The notes under the pieces were generated by a model. That model worked only from the letters and a program-made list of their open reading frames with translations, searched no databases and was not told where the DNA came from. From positions 1 through 58,958 of the forward strand of contig JABJGH010000021.1 of the NCBI GenBank assembly GCA_018662365.1: DNA of 58,958 nucleotides, given 5' to 3'. The position numbers were made by a program, and so were the translations under genes. Positions within the stretch are counted from its first letter, which is position 1. Each line of letters opens with the position of its first letter. Origin of the DNA: Chloroflexota bacterium (GTDB lineage Bacteria; Chloroflexota; Anaerolineae; Anaerolineales; UBA11579). This document shows positions 1 to 10,183 of the stretch, one piece after another.

Positions 1-132
1 ACTGCCAATTCCCCCCTAATGGAAAAGCATTAATCGAATCTCCCATTGGGAACTAATATGGTGCCGGTTATCAAAAGGGAGATTTGAGAAAGGGTCTATC
101 AAATTCAAATGTTCAGGGAAACAAAAAAAGCA

Positions 133-1029
133 CTAATCAATTTCATTCCAGGGAAGAATATTTTCAAAATCGGTGAGATCAAAACTCTCAAAGATCTCGA
201 TCCGGTTGAGATAAAAAATAGAATTACGAGTATGTTCTACGCCCTCTGCAACCCCTAATGCCCCATAGTAGCCGTAATTATATGCCTTATTCACCACTCT
301 TTCATTTACAGTGCCAAATGGGTATGCCAAGGTGGTAATCTTGATGCCTAAGGTTTTTTCTAAAGTATCTTTGGAGATTCCCAATTCTTTCCCCAGATCA
401 ATCCCTTCACCAGTCAGGTCAGCATGTGAAGCGCTATGGCTTCCAACTTCCCATCCTGCATCGACCAACTCTAAGAGTTCAGTTTTCCCCATATAATCCT
501 CAACCTCTAGGTAATTGCTCACAATATAAACATTCCCGATAAATCCATATTTTTCCATGATTGGGAAGGCATGCTCGAAGACACTTAGCTGCCCATCATC
601 AAATGTAATCACGATCGGTCGCTCTGGCAATTCTGCCCCATTAAGTACCGCTTCGATGAGCAGATTAGTCGTGATGCTGGTGTACCCTAATTCTTTTAAC
701 CTCTTCATTTGATTTTCAAAATTTTCGGGGTTCACGTTATATCGCCCCGGATTATCTGGACTAACATGGTGGTACATCAAGATCGGGGCAACCAATGGGC
801 CAGCAGCATGAAATGCCCAGGTCGCCGTAGGTGTCAGTGTTGGGGTATCCGTCGGGGAGGGAGTACTACTTGCAGTAGGTACTAAAGTACTAGTGGGAAT
901 AACCGGTTTTGGCGTTTGGCTTGCCTCAATCGTTGGGGAGCTTTCCACTTCGCTGAGATTATCATTTACCTGCCCACTACAGCCAGCAATAATAAAGATA
1001 CTTAGTACGAGAATGATTTTTACTTTCAT
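133..1029 (-). CDS. polysaccharide deacetylase (NodB family) lipoprotein
   Basis: This is a 298-residue secreted carbohydrate esterase that probably removes N- or O-acetyl groups from envelope or extracellular polysaccharide. Residues 1-17 form a lipoprotein signal with lipobox I-I-A-G-C (Cys17). A Ser/Thr/Pro-rich tether follows to about residue 75, then the NodB domain. That domain has the TFDDG metal/base motif at about 142-146 and H-S-A-S-H at about 198-202, the usual zinc-binding His pair. The ATG at 1029 is preferred over the in-frame TTG at 1038 because the hydrophobic signal begins there. A CATAAT box lies 8 nt upstream, which suggests a leaderless message. The gene lies downstream of gyrB on the same strand, but a terminator separates them. 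The natural substrate cannot be read from sequence. Confidence 0.88.
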   Translation of the reverse strand: MKVKIILVLSIFIIAGCSGQVNDNLSEVESSPTIEASQTPKPVIPTSTLVPTASSTPSPTDTPTLTPTATWAFHAAGPLVAPILMYHHVSPDNPGRYNVNPENFENQMKRLKELGYTSITTNLLIEAVLNGAELPERPIVITFDDGQLSVFEHAFPIMEKYGFIGNVYIVSNYLEVEDYMGKTELLELVDAGWEVGSHSASHADLTGEGIDLGKELGISKDTLEKTLGIKITTLAYPFGTVNERVVNKAYNYGYYGALGVAEGVEHTRNSIFYLNRIEIFESFDLTDFENILPWNEID

Positions 1030-1052
1030 AGCCCACAATTATGCCATAAGTC

Positions 1053-1088
1053 CACAAAAAAGAGGATGGGCATTTACCCATCCTCTTT
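1053..1088 (-). terminator. intrinsic terminator of gyrB
   Basis: A 12-bp perfect stem (1059-1070 with 1077-1088) closes a 6-nt loop. Read on the minus strand it is followed by a run of T (the A run at 1056-1061 on plus). It lies 24 bp past the gyrB stop codon. Confidence 0.85.
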
Positions 1089-1112
1089 GGTTTTAATTAA
1101 TGTTTTTATTTC

Positions 1113-3433
<2,321 letters not shown>

Positions 3434-4633
3434 ATGTCTAAGCGCGTTCTCTCTATTTTAGGTCTTATTTTAGTTGCAAGCATTGCTTTAGTAGCTTGTG
3501 GCGGTAGCAGCTTCGAATGTGAAGATGCAATCGGTTGTGTATCCTACGCCGAAGGCGAACCAGTTCGAATTGCTTCTGCATTAGTAATCACCGGCCCCAA
3601 CACCCAATTAGGACTCGACTCCCAATACGGTGTGGAAGTAGCCATGTCATTCCAAGATACACTTTTCGGCCACGAAATTGAACTTCAGGCTGAAGATGAT
3701 GGTTGTAACGCTGAAGGCGGCCAGGCCGCTGGACAGAAGATTACTTCTGACCCAAGCATTGTTGCAATCGTTGGAACCAGCTGCTCCGGCGCTGGTGTTG
3801 CCATGTCATCCGTAGTATCCGAAGCTGGATACTCAATGGTTTCCCCCTCCAATACTTCCCCAGTATTGACAGATCCTGACATTGCTTGGCACCCAGGTTA
3901 CTATCGTTCAGCTCATAATGACAAAGTTCAGGGCGCAGCTATCGCTGATTTCGCCTTCAACGAACTTGGTCTATCTACAGCCGCAGCCATCCATGATGGC
4001 GATCCCTACACCGAAGGTTTAGCAAACGCTTTCCGCGTGAGCTTCGAAGCTTTGGGTGGTTCAATTACAACCTTCACCGCTGTAGTCGTTGGTGATACAG
4101 ACATGCGCCCTGTTTTGACAGAGGTTGCTGCTGGCGCACCTGAATTTATTTACTTCCCAGTATTCACTGCTGAATGTGCCTTCTTGGCAAAACAAGCTGG
4201 TGAAGTTGCTGGTCTCGAAGGCACCGTTTTGGCCGCTGCTGATGGTTGTATCTCAGCTGACGCCGCAGCCGCAATTGGTGAAGCTGGTGCTGGAATGTAT
4301 TTCTCCGGTCCCGATATTTCTTTCACTGGTTCACTTTATGAAGACTTCAAAGCAGAATACACCGCAATTTCTGGTGAAGACCTTCTCTCCGTATTCCACG
4401 CTCACGCATTCGATGCAGCTCGCATGATCTTTGCTTGTGTAGAAGAAGTTGGCGTTGAAGATGGCGGCGACCTCCATATCGGTCGACAAGATTTACGTGA
4501 TTGTTTATCAGCAACATCTAACTTCACAGGCATTACTGGTTCATTAACCTGTAATGACTATGGTGACTGTGCCGATCCTAAGATCACAGTTTCCGAATTA
4601 GTTGACGGCGAATACGCAACAGTATGGCCCTAA
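3434..4633 (+). CDS. livK: branched-chain amino acid ABC transporter, substrate-binding lipoprotein
   Basis: This is the extracytoplasmic receptor of a LIV-type (HAAT) ABC transporter, 399 residues. It starts with a lipoprotein signal (lipobox L-V-A-C, Cys22), so it is lipid-anchored as expected for a monoderm-like envelope. The rest is a type I periplasmic-binding fold. Features include V-I-T-G-P-N-T-Q-L-G near the N-terminus, the ligand-region A-I-V-G-T-S-C-S-G-A, and the hinge segment A-A-A-I-H-D-G-D-P-Y-T-E-G. A strong AAGGAGGAG lies 6 nt before the ATG. It heads livKHMGF. A strong hairpin separates it from livH, which would allow excess binding protein over permease. The ligand (Leu/Ile/Val, another amino acid, urea or an amide) cannot be fixed from sequence. 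Cysteine is unusually frequent (for example C-E-D-A-I-G-C and a C-terminal C-N-D-Y-G-D-C). Confidence 0.9.
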   Translation: MSKRVLSILGLILVASIALVACGGSSFECEDAIGCVSYAEGEPVRIASALVITGPNTQLGLDSQYGVEVAMSFQDTLFGHEIELQAEDDGCNAEGGQAAGQKITSDPSIVAIVGTSCSGAGVAMSSVVSEAGYSMVSPSNTSPVLTDPDIAWHPGYYRSAHNDKVQGAAIADFAFNELGLSTAAAIHDGDPYTEGLANAFRVSFEALGGSITTFTAVVVGDTDMRPVLTEVAAGAPEFIYFPVFTAECAFLAKQAGEVAGLEGTVLAAADGCISADAAAAIGEAGAGMYFSGPDISFTGSLYEDFKAEYTAISGEDLLSVFHAHAFDAARMIFACVEEVGVEDGGDLHIGRQDLRDCLSATSNFTGITGSLTCNDYGDCADPKITVSELVDGEYATVWP

Positions 4634-4670
4634 GACTTATTTGTTGTTAGATTAGATTTAGCTAAACAAA

Positions 4671-4693
4671 GACCCAGGGCCTAGCCCTGGGTC
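4671..4693 (+). other. intercistronic hairpin between livK and livH
   Basis: A perfect 10-bp G+C-rich stem (4671-4680 with 4684-4693) closes a CTA loop. No T run follows, so it is more likely an mRNA 3'-end stabiliser or partial terminator than a full intrinsic terminator. It sits 37 bp after livK and 30 bp before livH. Confidence 0.75.
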
Positions 4694-4723
4694 TATCACA
4701 AATTCCTATCGGAGTTATTACCA

Positions 4724-5788
4724 ATGACACGATCGAAAGACTTTGACTTTGTCGGCCTTTTTTTATGGGTTTTTCGTGCCGTAATTCTCATTCTTATCGT
4801 TTGGGGAACTTATGCAACAATTGCCGATAACCCTTACGAAACCCGAACTTGGGTTGACTTTATTATCTTCGGTTTAGCACAGGGGAGTATGTATGCCCTG
4901 ATCGCTATTGGATACACCCTGGTCTATGGTGTCCTATTCATGATCAATTTTGCCCATGGCGAATTCTTCATGGCAGGGATCCTTACCACCACGGTAGTAA
5001 TCACAACCCCCCTAAGTGAATCCGGTTTTTTGAATGAACAACCCATTCTTTCTCTTCTCATTATCGCCATATCATCTATGGCAGTTTCTATTTTCATCTC
5101 CGTACTAACCGAAAGAATTGCCTATCGACCTCTAAGAAAAGCTCCGCGGCTCGTGCCATTGATCACCGCTATTGGTGCTTCCTACTTCTGGCAAAACTAT
5201 TTTCGAGGCTTATTCGGTTCGGGGATAAAACCCATCCCTCAGATCGAAATATTGGACGGCACAATCCCCTTAGATTTTCTTGGCACAACCATGCTGAAAT
5301 CTCATGTGTTGGTGATCGTAACCACGATCGTAATGTTGATCGCTCTGAATTTCTTCATTATGAAAACCAAAACCGGGAAAGCTATCCGTGCGGTAGCCGA
5401 AGACAAAGATGTCGCCAACCTCATGGGAATCAATGTCGATCAAACGATCTCCATTACTTTCGCAACAGGCGCAGCAATGGCAGGTATCGCTGGTGTGCTA
5501 TATTCTTTGGTCTTTCGACAAGTTCACTTTTTCATGGGTTTCATCCCTGGCATTAAAGCATTTACTGCAGCCGTATTGGGTGGCATTGGTAGTCTCCCCG
5601 GCGCAGCTGTAGGTGGTTTGCTGCTAGGCATGTTCGAGTCTGTAGGCCCCAGTCTCTTCCTTAGAGGTCTTGGCATCCCTGCATTTAATCAACTAAAAGA
5701 CGTGATTGCTTTCACCATGCTTGTAATGGTTTTGATCTTCAGACCTCAAGGCATCGTCGGTGAAGTTCTCAGCGAGAAAAAGGCATAA
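4724..5788 (+). CDS. livH: branched-chain amino acid ABC transporter permease LivH
   Basis: This is an integral membrane subunit of the LIV transporter, 354 residues. After an N-terminal membrane segment (about 10-35) comes the BPD_transp_2 core. It begins F-I-I-F-G-L-A-Q-G-S-M-Y-A-L-I-A-I-G-Y-T, the classical LivH start. Near residue 220 it has the A-V-A-E-D-K-D-V-A-N-L-M-G-I-N coupling loop that contacts the ATPases. It ends with the conserved F-R-P-Q-G-I-V-G segment. The start has GGAG at about 9 nt spacing. It is followed after 12 bp by livM. Family assignment is secure; the extra N-terminal helix before the canonical start is a mild elaboration. Confidence 0.92.
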   Translation: MTRSKDFDFVGLFLWVFRAVILILIVWGTYATIADNPYETRTWVDFIIFGLAQGSMYALIAIGYTLVYGVLFMINFAHGEFFMAGILTTTVVITTPLSESGFLNEQPILSLLIIAISSMAVSIFISVLTERIAYRPLRKAPRLVPLITAIGASYFWQNYFRGLFGSGIKPIPQIEILDGTIPLDFLGTTMLKSHVLVIVTTIVMLIALNFFIMKTKTGKAIRAVAEDKDVANLMGINVDQTISITFATGAAMAGIAGVLYSLVFRQVHFFMGFIPGIKAFTAAVLGGIGSLPGAAVGGLLLGMFESVGPSLFLRGLGIPAFNQLKDVIAFTMLVMVLIFRPQGIVGEVLSEKKA

Positions 5789-5800
5789 GGTAGGTAAATA

Positions 5801-7498
5801 ATGAATATCAAAAAAACTTACCGTGATGCATGGAACACTGGTTGGACAGCTGGAATTGTGGCATTAAGCATTTCCGCATTAGGTCTCGCCGAGCTATTCG
5901 CAAAACGAAATATTGTTTCTGGTGTGATCACAATGGGTCAAGTAATGGTTTTTATTGTCCCTATTGTGATGGCTTATAACTTTACAAAAAATTTATCTAT
6001 GGAACAGCGGAAAACTGGGCCGCTCTTTGGCGCAGTGATCGGGGCAACCACGGCAATTCCACTTGTATTATTAATCATCGCCAGCACCCTTTTCAATATT
6101 CGAGATATCTTTGTGAATGTATCTCCATCACTAATTGAACTATTGACTTTTGGTCAAGAAAATGCGTATCTGGGTGGTTTGCTTTTATTAGTTTCAATGG
6201 CATTACTTAGTTATCTTTCTGCATACACCCACCAATTACCAGAAAAAATTAAAAGGTCCCTTTTTACGGGCTTAATTACGATCTTACTTGTGGGGATGTT
6301 CTCCGAAATCTTAACTGAAAGAATTCGATCTATATTTGGTGCGATTTTTGGCTCTAGTGTTGGTTCCGCCATCGTACGCTTCCTCTTTAAATCGAAGGCG
6401 ATCCAAAGTATCCCAGCCATTGTTGTTTTTGCAATTGCAACCTATGTTGGGTATCGTAAAATTCCCAAAACTGAAGAAGAAAAGAATAAATCAAAGCGCG
6501 CTTTCATAGTAGATGGAAAAGTTCAGTGGAAAACTGTCATTCCGTTGGCAGTACTCCTCTTAATCCTTCCATTACTTTTGGGCACCTATCTATCCGAGGT
6601 GACCAACAATGTAGGTATCTACATTCTTATGGGTCTCGGATTAAATATCGTTGTCGGTTTTGCAGGCTTACTTGATTTGGGCTACGTCGCCTTTTTTGCG
6701 ATCGGTGCCTATACCATGGCCGTCCTAACCTCAACCGGGCCACTTGGCTTATTTGGTATGAGCTTCTGGTTAGCCTTACCGATCTGTGTGATCGTTGCTG
6801 CCCTAGCAGGAGTTATGTTAGGTATTCCCGTTCTCAGAATGCGCGGTGATTATTTAGCAATTGTGACCCTAGGTTTTGGTGAGATCATCTCTCGTCTGGC
6901 GATCTCAGATATGCTCAAGCCATATGTGGGTGGAGCTCAGGGCATATTGCAGATTCCCAAACCAAGTATTGGATCCCTGGTTTTTACTAAACCAGAAGTA
7001 CTGTACTACGTCGTATTGGCTGGCGTTTTATTAGCCCTTTTTGTTTCTTGGCGCCTCCGTGATTCCAGATTAGGGCGCCAATGGATGGCAATGCGGGAAG
7101 ATGAAGATGTTGCTGAGGCAATGGGCATCAATTTGATGAAAACCAAGATCTTGGCCTTTTCCATTGGTGCAGCATTTTCCGGTTTAGCCGGGGCGATCTT
7201 CGCCAGTAAATTGACCTCTATCTTCCCCCATAGTTTCAATGTTTTGATTTCTATCAATGTTCTTTCGCTGATTATTGTGGGTGGTATCGGCAGCTTGCCT
7301 GGTGTGATTGTGGGTGCTGCAGTTTTAATTGGTCTCCCAGAATTACTACGAGAATTCGCTGAATATCGCTTATTGATGTACGGTCTGCTATTGATCGTAA
7401 TGATGCTCGCCAAACCCGAAGGTTTTGTACCCTCCGAAGTTCATAAACGAGAATTGCATGCTACCGATGAAGATTTTGTGGCAGAGGCAGGGGATTAG
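5801..7498 (+). CDS. livM: branched-chain amino acid ABC transporter permease LivM, N-terminally extended
   Basis: This is the second membrane subunit of the LIV transporter, 565 residues, well above the roughly 300-430 usual for the family. The canonical permease occupies about residues 245-565, with N-I-V-V-G-F-A-G-L-L-D-L-G-Y-V-A-F-F-A-I-G-A-Y near 282-304. The coupling loop A-M-R-E-D-E-D-V-A-E-A-M-G-I-N follows, and the protein ends K-P-E-G-F-V-P. Residues 1-240 are an added module with about six further hydrophobic segments and a short basic/acidic linker (K-T-E-E-E-K-N-K-S-K) before the permease. Some LivM proteins carry a few extra N-terminal helices; this extension is larger and I do not recognise its homology. 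It is 9 bp upstream of livG. Confidence 0.88.
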   Translation: MNIKKTYRDAWNTGWTAGIVALSISALGLAELFAKRNIVSGVITMGQVMVFIVPIVMAYNFTKNLSMEQRKTGPLFGAVIGATTAIPLVLLIIASTLFNIRDIFVNVSPSLIELLTFGQENAYLGGLLLLVSMALLSYLSAYTHQLPEKIKRSLFTGLITILLVGMFSEILTERIRSIFGAIFGSSVGSAIVRFLFKSKAIQSIPAIVVFAIATYVGYRKIPKTEEEKNKSKRAFIVDGKVQWKTVIPLAVLLLILPLLLGTYLSEVTNNVGIYILMGLGLNIVVGFAGLLDLGYVAFFAIGAYTMAVLTSTGPLGLFGMSFWLALPICVIVAALAGVMLGIPVLRMRGDYLAIVTLGFGEIISRLAISDMLKPYVGGAQGILQIPKPSIGSLVFTKPEVLYYVVLAGVLLALFVSWRLRDSRLGRQWMAMREDEDVAEAMGINLMKTKILAFSIGAAFSGLAGAIFASKLTSIFPHSFNVLISINVLSLIIVGGIGSLPGVIVGAAVLIGLPELLREFAEYRLLMYGLLLIVMMLAKPEGFVPSEVHKRELHATDEDFVAEAGD

Positions 7499-7506
7499 GA
7501 GAAACC

Positions 7507-8304
7507 ATGGAAAATATACTCTGTGTAAACAATGTAACAAAACGTTTCGGCGGTCTTGTCGCAGTAAATAATTTTAGCGTGGACATTATTGAAAATTCTA
7601 TCTCGGCCGTAATTGGCCCAAATGGAGCTGGAAAAACCACCTTATTCAACCTAATAACCGGTTTTTATTCTACTGATGAAGGTTCCATAATCTTTGAAGA
7701 AGATGTCCCATGTGATAATCGCCCCACTGACCAGATTACTCGCTTGGGGATCACGCGAACGTACCAAAATATTCGCTTGTTCGCGAACATGTCAGCGCTT
7801 GAAAACATTCTTGTTGGACAGGAACCTCTCCTCCATTCTTTTTGGGCTGAAGCCATTTGGCGTTCAAAACGCTTCGTAAATGAAGAAGCTGAAGCGCTCG
7901 AAGAAGCCCAAAGATTACTAAACTTTGTAGGGCTCCAAGGATTAGGCGATCAATTGTCTAGAAACCTACCTTATGGTGCTCAGAGAAGATTGGAAATTGC
8001 TCGAGCCTTAGCCAGTAAACCTAAACTTTTGCTATTAGATGAACCAACAGCTGGAATGAATCCCAATGAAACCGGGGAAATGACCCGTTTCATCCAACAC
8101 TTACGCGACGAATTGGGCATTACGATCCTGATGATTGAACATGATATGAAGGTTGTCATGGATATTAGTGAACAAATTTCCGTAATGGATTATGGTTCAA
8201 AGATCGCTGAAGGCAAACCAAAAGAAATCCAGAGCAATCCGCGTGTGATCGAGGCTTATCTTGGTCGAGGCGCAGCAAGTGGCTTGGAAACTGTAACAGC
8301 ATAA
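7507..8304 (+). CDS. livG: branched-chain amino acid ABC transporter ATPase LivG
   Basis: This is the first of the two ATP-binding subunits of the LIV transporter, 265 residues. Walker A G-P-N-G-A-G-K-T is at 37-44. The signature region is Y-G-A-Q-R-R-L-E-I-A-R-A-L, where Q-R replaces the consensus S-G-G, as is common in LivG. Walker B L-L-L-L-D-E-P-T-A-G-M-N-P and the switch His in I-E-H-D-M follow. It contains the R-T-Y-Q-N-I-R-L-F segment typical of LivG. It lies between livM and livF with short gaps, so it is surely co-transcribed. Confidence 0.94.
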   Translation: MENILCVNNVTKRFGGLVAVNNFSVDIIENSISAVIGPNGAGKTTLFNLITGFYSTDEGSIIFEEDVPCDNRPTDQITRLGITRTYQNIRLFANMSALENILVGQEPLLHSFWAEAIWRSKRFVNEEAEALEEAQRLLNFVGLQGLGDQLSRNLPYGAQRRLEIARALASKPKLLLLDEPTAGMNPNETGEMTRFIQHLRDELGITILMIEHDMKVVMDISEQISVMDYGSKIAEGKPKEIQSNPRVIEAYLGRGAASGLETVTA

Positions 8305-8317
8305 TTGGAGAACACCT

Positions 8318-9031
8318 ATGCCTATGCTTGAAGTAAATGACATTCATACATACTACGGTAATATTCATGCACTAAAAGGTATCTCTCTGCATGTGGACGA
8401 GGGCGAAATTGTCAGTTTAATCGGGGCCAATGGCGCCGGTAAAACCACTACCTTGCGCACGATTGCCGGGTTGCTAACCCCACGCCAAGGAGAGATTACG
8501 CTGAACGGAGAGGATTTAATTAAATATCCGGCTCACGACCTTGTCTATAAAGGTATCGCAATGGTACCCGAAGGGCGAGGAGTATTTGCAAGACTTTCAG
8601 TAATGGAAAACCTTGAAATGGGTGCCTTTTCCCGTTCAGATAAGGGTGAAATCGATGCCAATATTCAAATGGTCTTCGAACTTTTCCCCCGCATGGAAGA
8701 AAGACAAAAACAGGTTGCCGGTACACTTTCTGGTGGAGAACAACAAATGTTAGCCACTGGCCGAGCCTTAATGGCTGTGCCGAAACTCCTCCTGATGGAT
8801 GAACCCTCAATGGGCTTAGCACCGATCTTAGTTGAAGGTATTTTTGATACGATAGAAAAAATCAACAAAGAAGGTGTGACCATTCTATTGGTAGAGCAAA
8901 ATGCCTTAATGGCCCTTTCGATCGCCGACCGAGGATATGTCTTACAAACCGGTGAGATCGTCTTGCACGATAAGGGTGAGGAACTCAAAAAGAACGAAAT
9001 GGTGCAGAAAGCTTACCTTGGTATGGAATAA
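8318..9031 (+). CDS. livF: branched-chain amino acid ABC transporter ATPase LivF
   Basis: This is the second ATP-binding subunit of the LIV transporter, 237 residues. Walker A G-A-N-G-A-G-K-T is at 36-43. The signature is L-S-G-G-E-Q-Q-M-L-A-T-G-R-A-L, and Walker B is L-L-L-M-D-E-P-S-M-G-L-A-P. The L-V-E-Q-N switch and the C-terminal Y-V-L-Q-T-G-E-I segment are LivF hallmarks. It is the last gene of the operon and is followed by a strong terminator at 9051-9089. Confidence 0.95.
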   Translation: MPMLEVNDIHTYYGNIHALKGISLHVDEGEIVSLIGANGAGKTTTLRTIAGLLTPRQGEITLNGEDLIKYPAHDLVYKGIAMVPEGRGVFARLSVMENLEMGAFSRSDKGEIDANIQMVFELFPRMEERQKQVAGTLSGGEQQMLATGRALMAVPKLLLMDEPSMGLAPILVEGIFDTIEKINKEGVTILLVEQNALMALSIADRGYVLQTGEIVLHDKGEELKKNEMVQKAYLGME

Positions 9032-9050
9032 AAAATATAATTTATAATTA

Positions 9051-9089
9051 GCGCAGTGCTGGCCAATGGCTTACACTGCGCTTTTTTTT
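9051..9089 (+). terminator. intrinsic terminator of the liv operon
   Basis: The stem GCGCAGTG (9051-9058) pairs with CACTGCGC (9074-9081). Eight T follow at 9082-9089. It lies 19 bp after livF. Confidence 0.9.
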
Positions 9090-9114
9090 CGATAATTTGC
9101 GAAGGAAATCACTG

Positions 9115-10104
9115 ATGTTAATACTAAATTCTACCGAAGTCCGGAAATCCCTTCCTATGGCCGAAACAATCGCCGCCATGAAATCTGCTTATCTTGCCCT
9201 TTCAACAGGGAAAGCCGAGATGCCCCTAAGAGCACGGCTTCCAGTTCCCCCCCAAGAGGCCGTTTCCTTATTTATGCCAGCATTTGTAAATAATGAAGAA
9301 GACCATGCATTGGCAGTCAAGATCGTTTCCGTCTTCCCAAAAAATCCTGAGAAAGGATTGCCGCTGATCCATGCTTCGGTTGTCGTTATGGATGCAGAAA
9401 CCGGCAAAACCCTTGCATTACTCGAGGGCGGTGCGTTAACTGCCATCCGTACTGGGGCCGGGGCTGGTGCGGCTACAGATATATTAGCAAGAAAAGACAG
9501 CAAAGTAATAGCTATTTTTGGCGCGGGGGTACAAGCCAGGACTCAACTAGAAGCAGCCTGCACAGTCCGAAATATTGAGAAAGTTTGGGTCTATGATCCG
9601 ATTGAAGAAAATGCCAATAATTTCGCCAAGGAAATGGCAGGCATCGGTCCGATCCCAATAAACATTTTGGTAGCGGATACCCCAAAACAAGCTGTTGAAA
9701 ATGCGGACATCATATCCACCGCGACAACCTCCCTCTCACCAGTTTTTGATGCTGCTCATCTAAAAACTGGGGGACATATCAATGGGGTGGGAAGCTATAC
9801 ACCTGAAATGCAAGAAATCCCCGCCGATGCAGTTAAATCTGCAAAGGTAGTTGTAGATTCCCGTTCAGATTCCTTAGCAGAAACAGGAGACCTGATCCAG
9901 GCAATTAAAATGGGAGTGATCACCAAAGACCATATCCATGCAGAAATTGGTGAAATACTTGCCGGAGATAAATCTGGAAGGGAAAATGAGACAGAAATAA
10001 CATATTTCAAGTCGGTAGGGGTTGCAGTTCAAGACGCCATGGCAGGTCAGTTGGCTTTAGAAAATGCAAAAAAACTAGGACTTGGACAAAAGATAGATTT
10101 CTAA
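9115..10104 (+). CDS. ornithine cyclodeaminase / mu-crystallin family dehydrogenase
   Basis: A 329-residue NAD(P)-dependent enzyme of the OCD/mu-crystallin/alanine dehydrogenase family. The family includes ornithine cyclodeaminases, ketimine reductases and alanine or lysine dehydrogenases. The family core is visible as L-I-H-A-S-V-V-V-M-D-A-E-T-G. The Rossmann loop I-F-G-A-G-V-Q-A-R lies near residues 133-142, and H-I-N-G-V-G-S-Y-T-P-E-M-Q-E-I is in the C-terminal half. The ATG at 9115 is chosen because GAAGGA lies 8 nt upstream; an upstream in-frame TTG at 9097 would lie against the terminator's T run. The next gene encodes an FAD amine oxidase, suggesting a shared amino-acid or imino-acid route (inference). 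The exact substrate is not determinable here. Confidence 0.85.
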   Translation: MLILNSTEVRKSLPMAETIAAMKSAYLALSTGKAEMPLRARLPVPPQEAVSLFMPAFVNNEEDHALAVKIVSVFPKNPEKGLPLIHASVVVMDAETGKTLALLEGGALTAIRTGAGAGAATDILARKDSKVIAIFGAGVQARTQLEAACTVRNIEKVWVYDPIEENANNFAKEMAGIGPIPINILVADTPKQAVENADIISTATTSLSPVFDAAHLKTGGHINGVGSYTPEMQEIPADAVKSAKVVVDSRSDSLAETGDLIQAIKMGVITKDHIHAEIGEILAGDKSGRENETEITYFKSVGVAVQDAMAGQLALENAKKLGLGQKIDF

Positions 10105-10129
10105 TACACAATATATTATATGTATTTTT

Positions 10130-10159
10130 TATATTATGCAACATATGTTGCATAATATA
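10130..10159. promoter_or_regulatory. 30-bp perfect palindrome, candidate operator
   Basis: The half-site TATATTATGCAACAT (with its last T pairing) is mirrored exactly on the other strand, with no spacer and the centre between 10144 and 10145. The inner 16 bp, TGCAACATATGTTGCA, is the G+C-containing core. It lies 25 bp before the FAD oxidase ATG. No T run follows, so a dimeric-repressor operator is a better reading than a terminator. Confidence 0.6.
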
Positions 10160-10183
10160 CTGTGGACTTCAAAGGATTAAACA

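Noticed and set aside
1-132. Possible gene end at the left edge
   Set aside because: No open frame with recognisable sequence enters the window here; too short to judge.
4125-4427. 100-codon open frame in livK
   Set aside because: It is a second-frame shadow of the well-supported livK coding sequence and has no ribosome site.
7006-7413. 135-codon open frame antisense to livM
   Set aside because: It mirrors the conserved permease core and has low-complexity composition typical of an antisense shadow.
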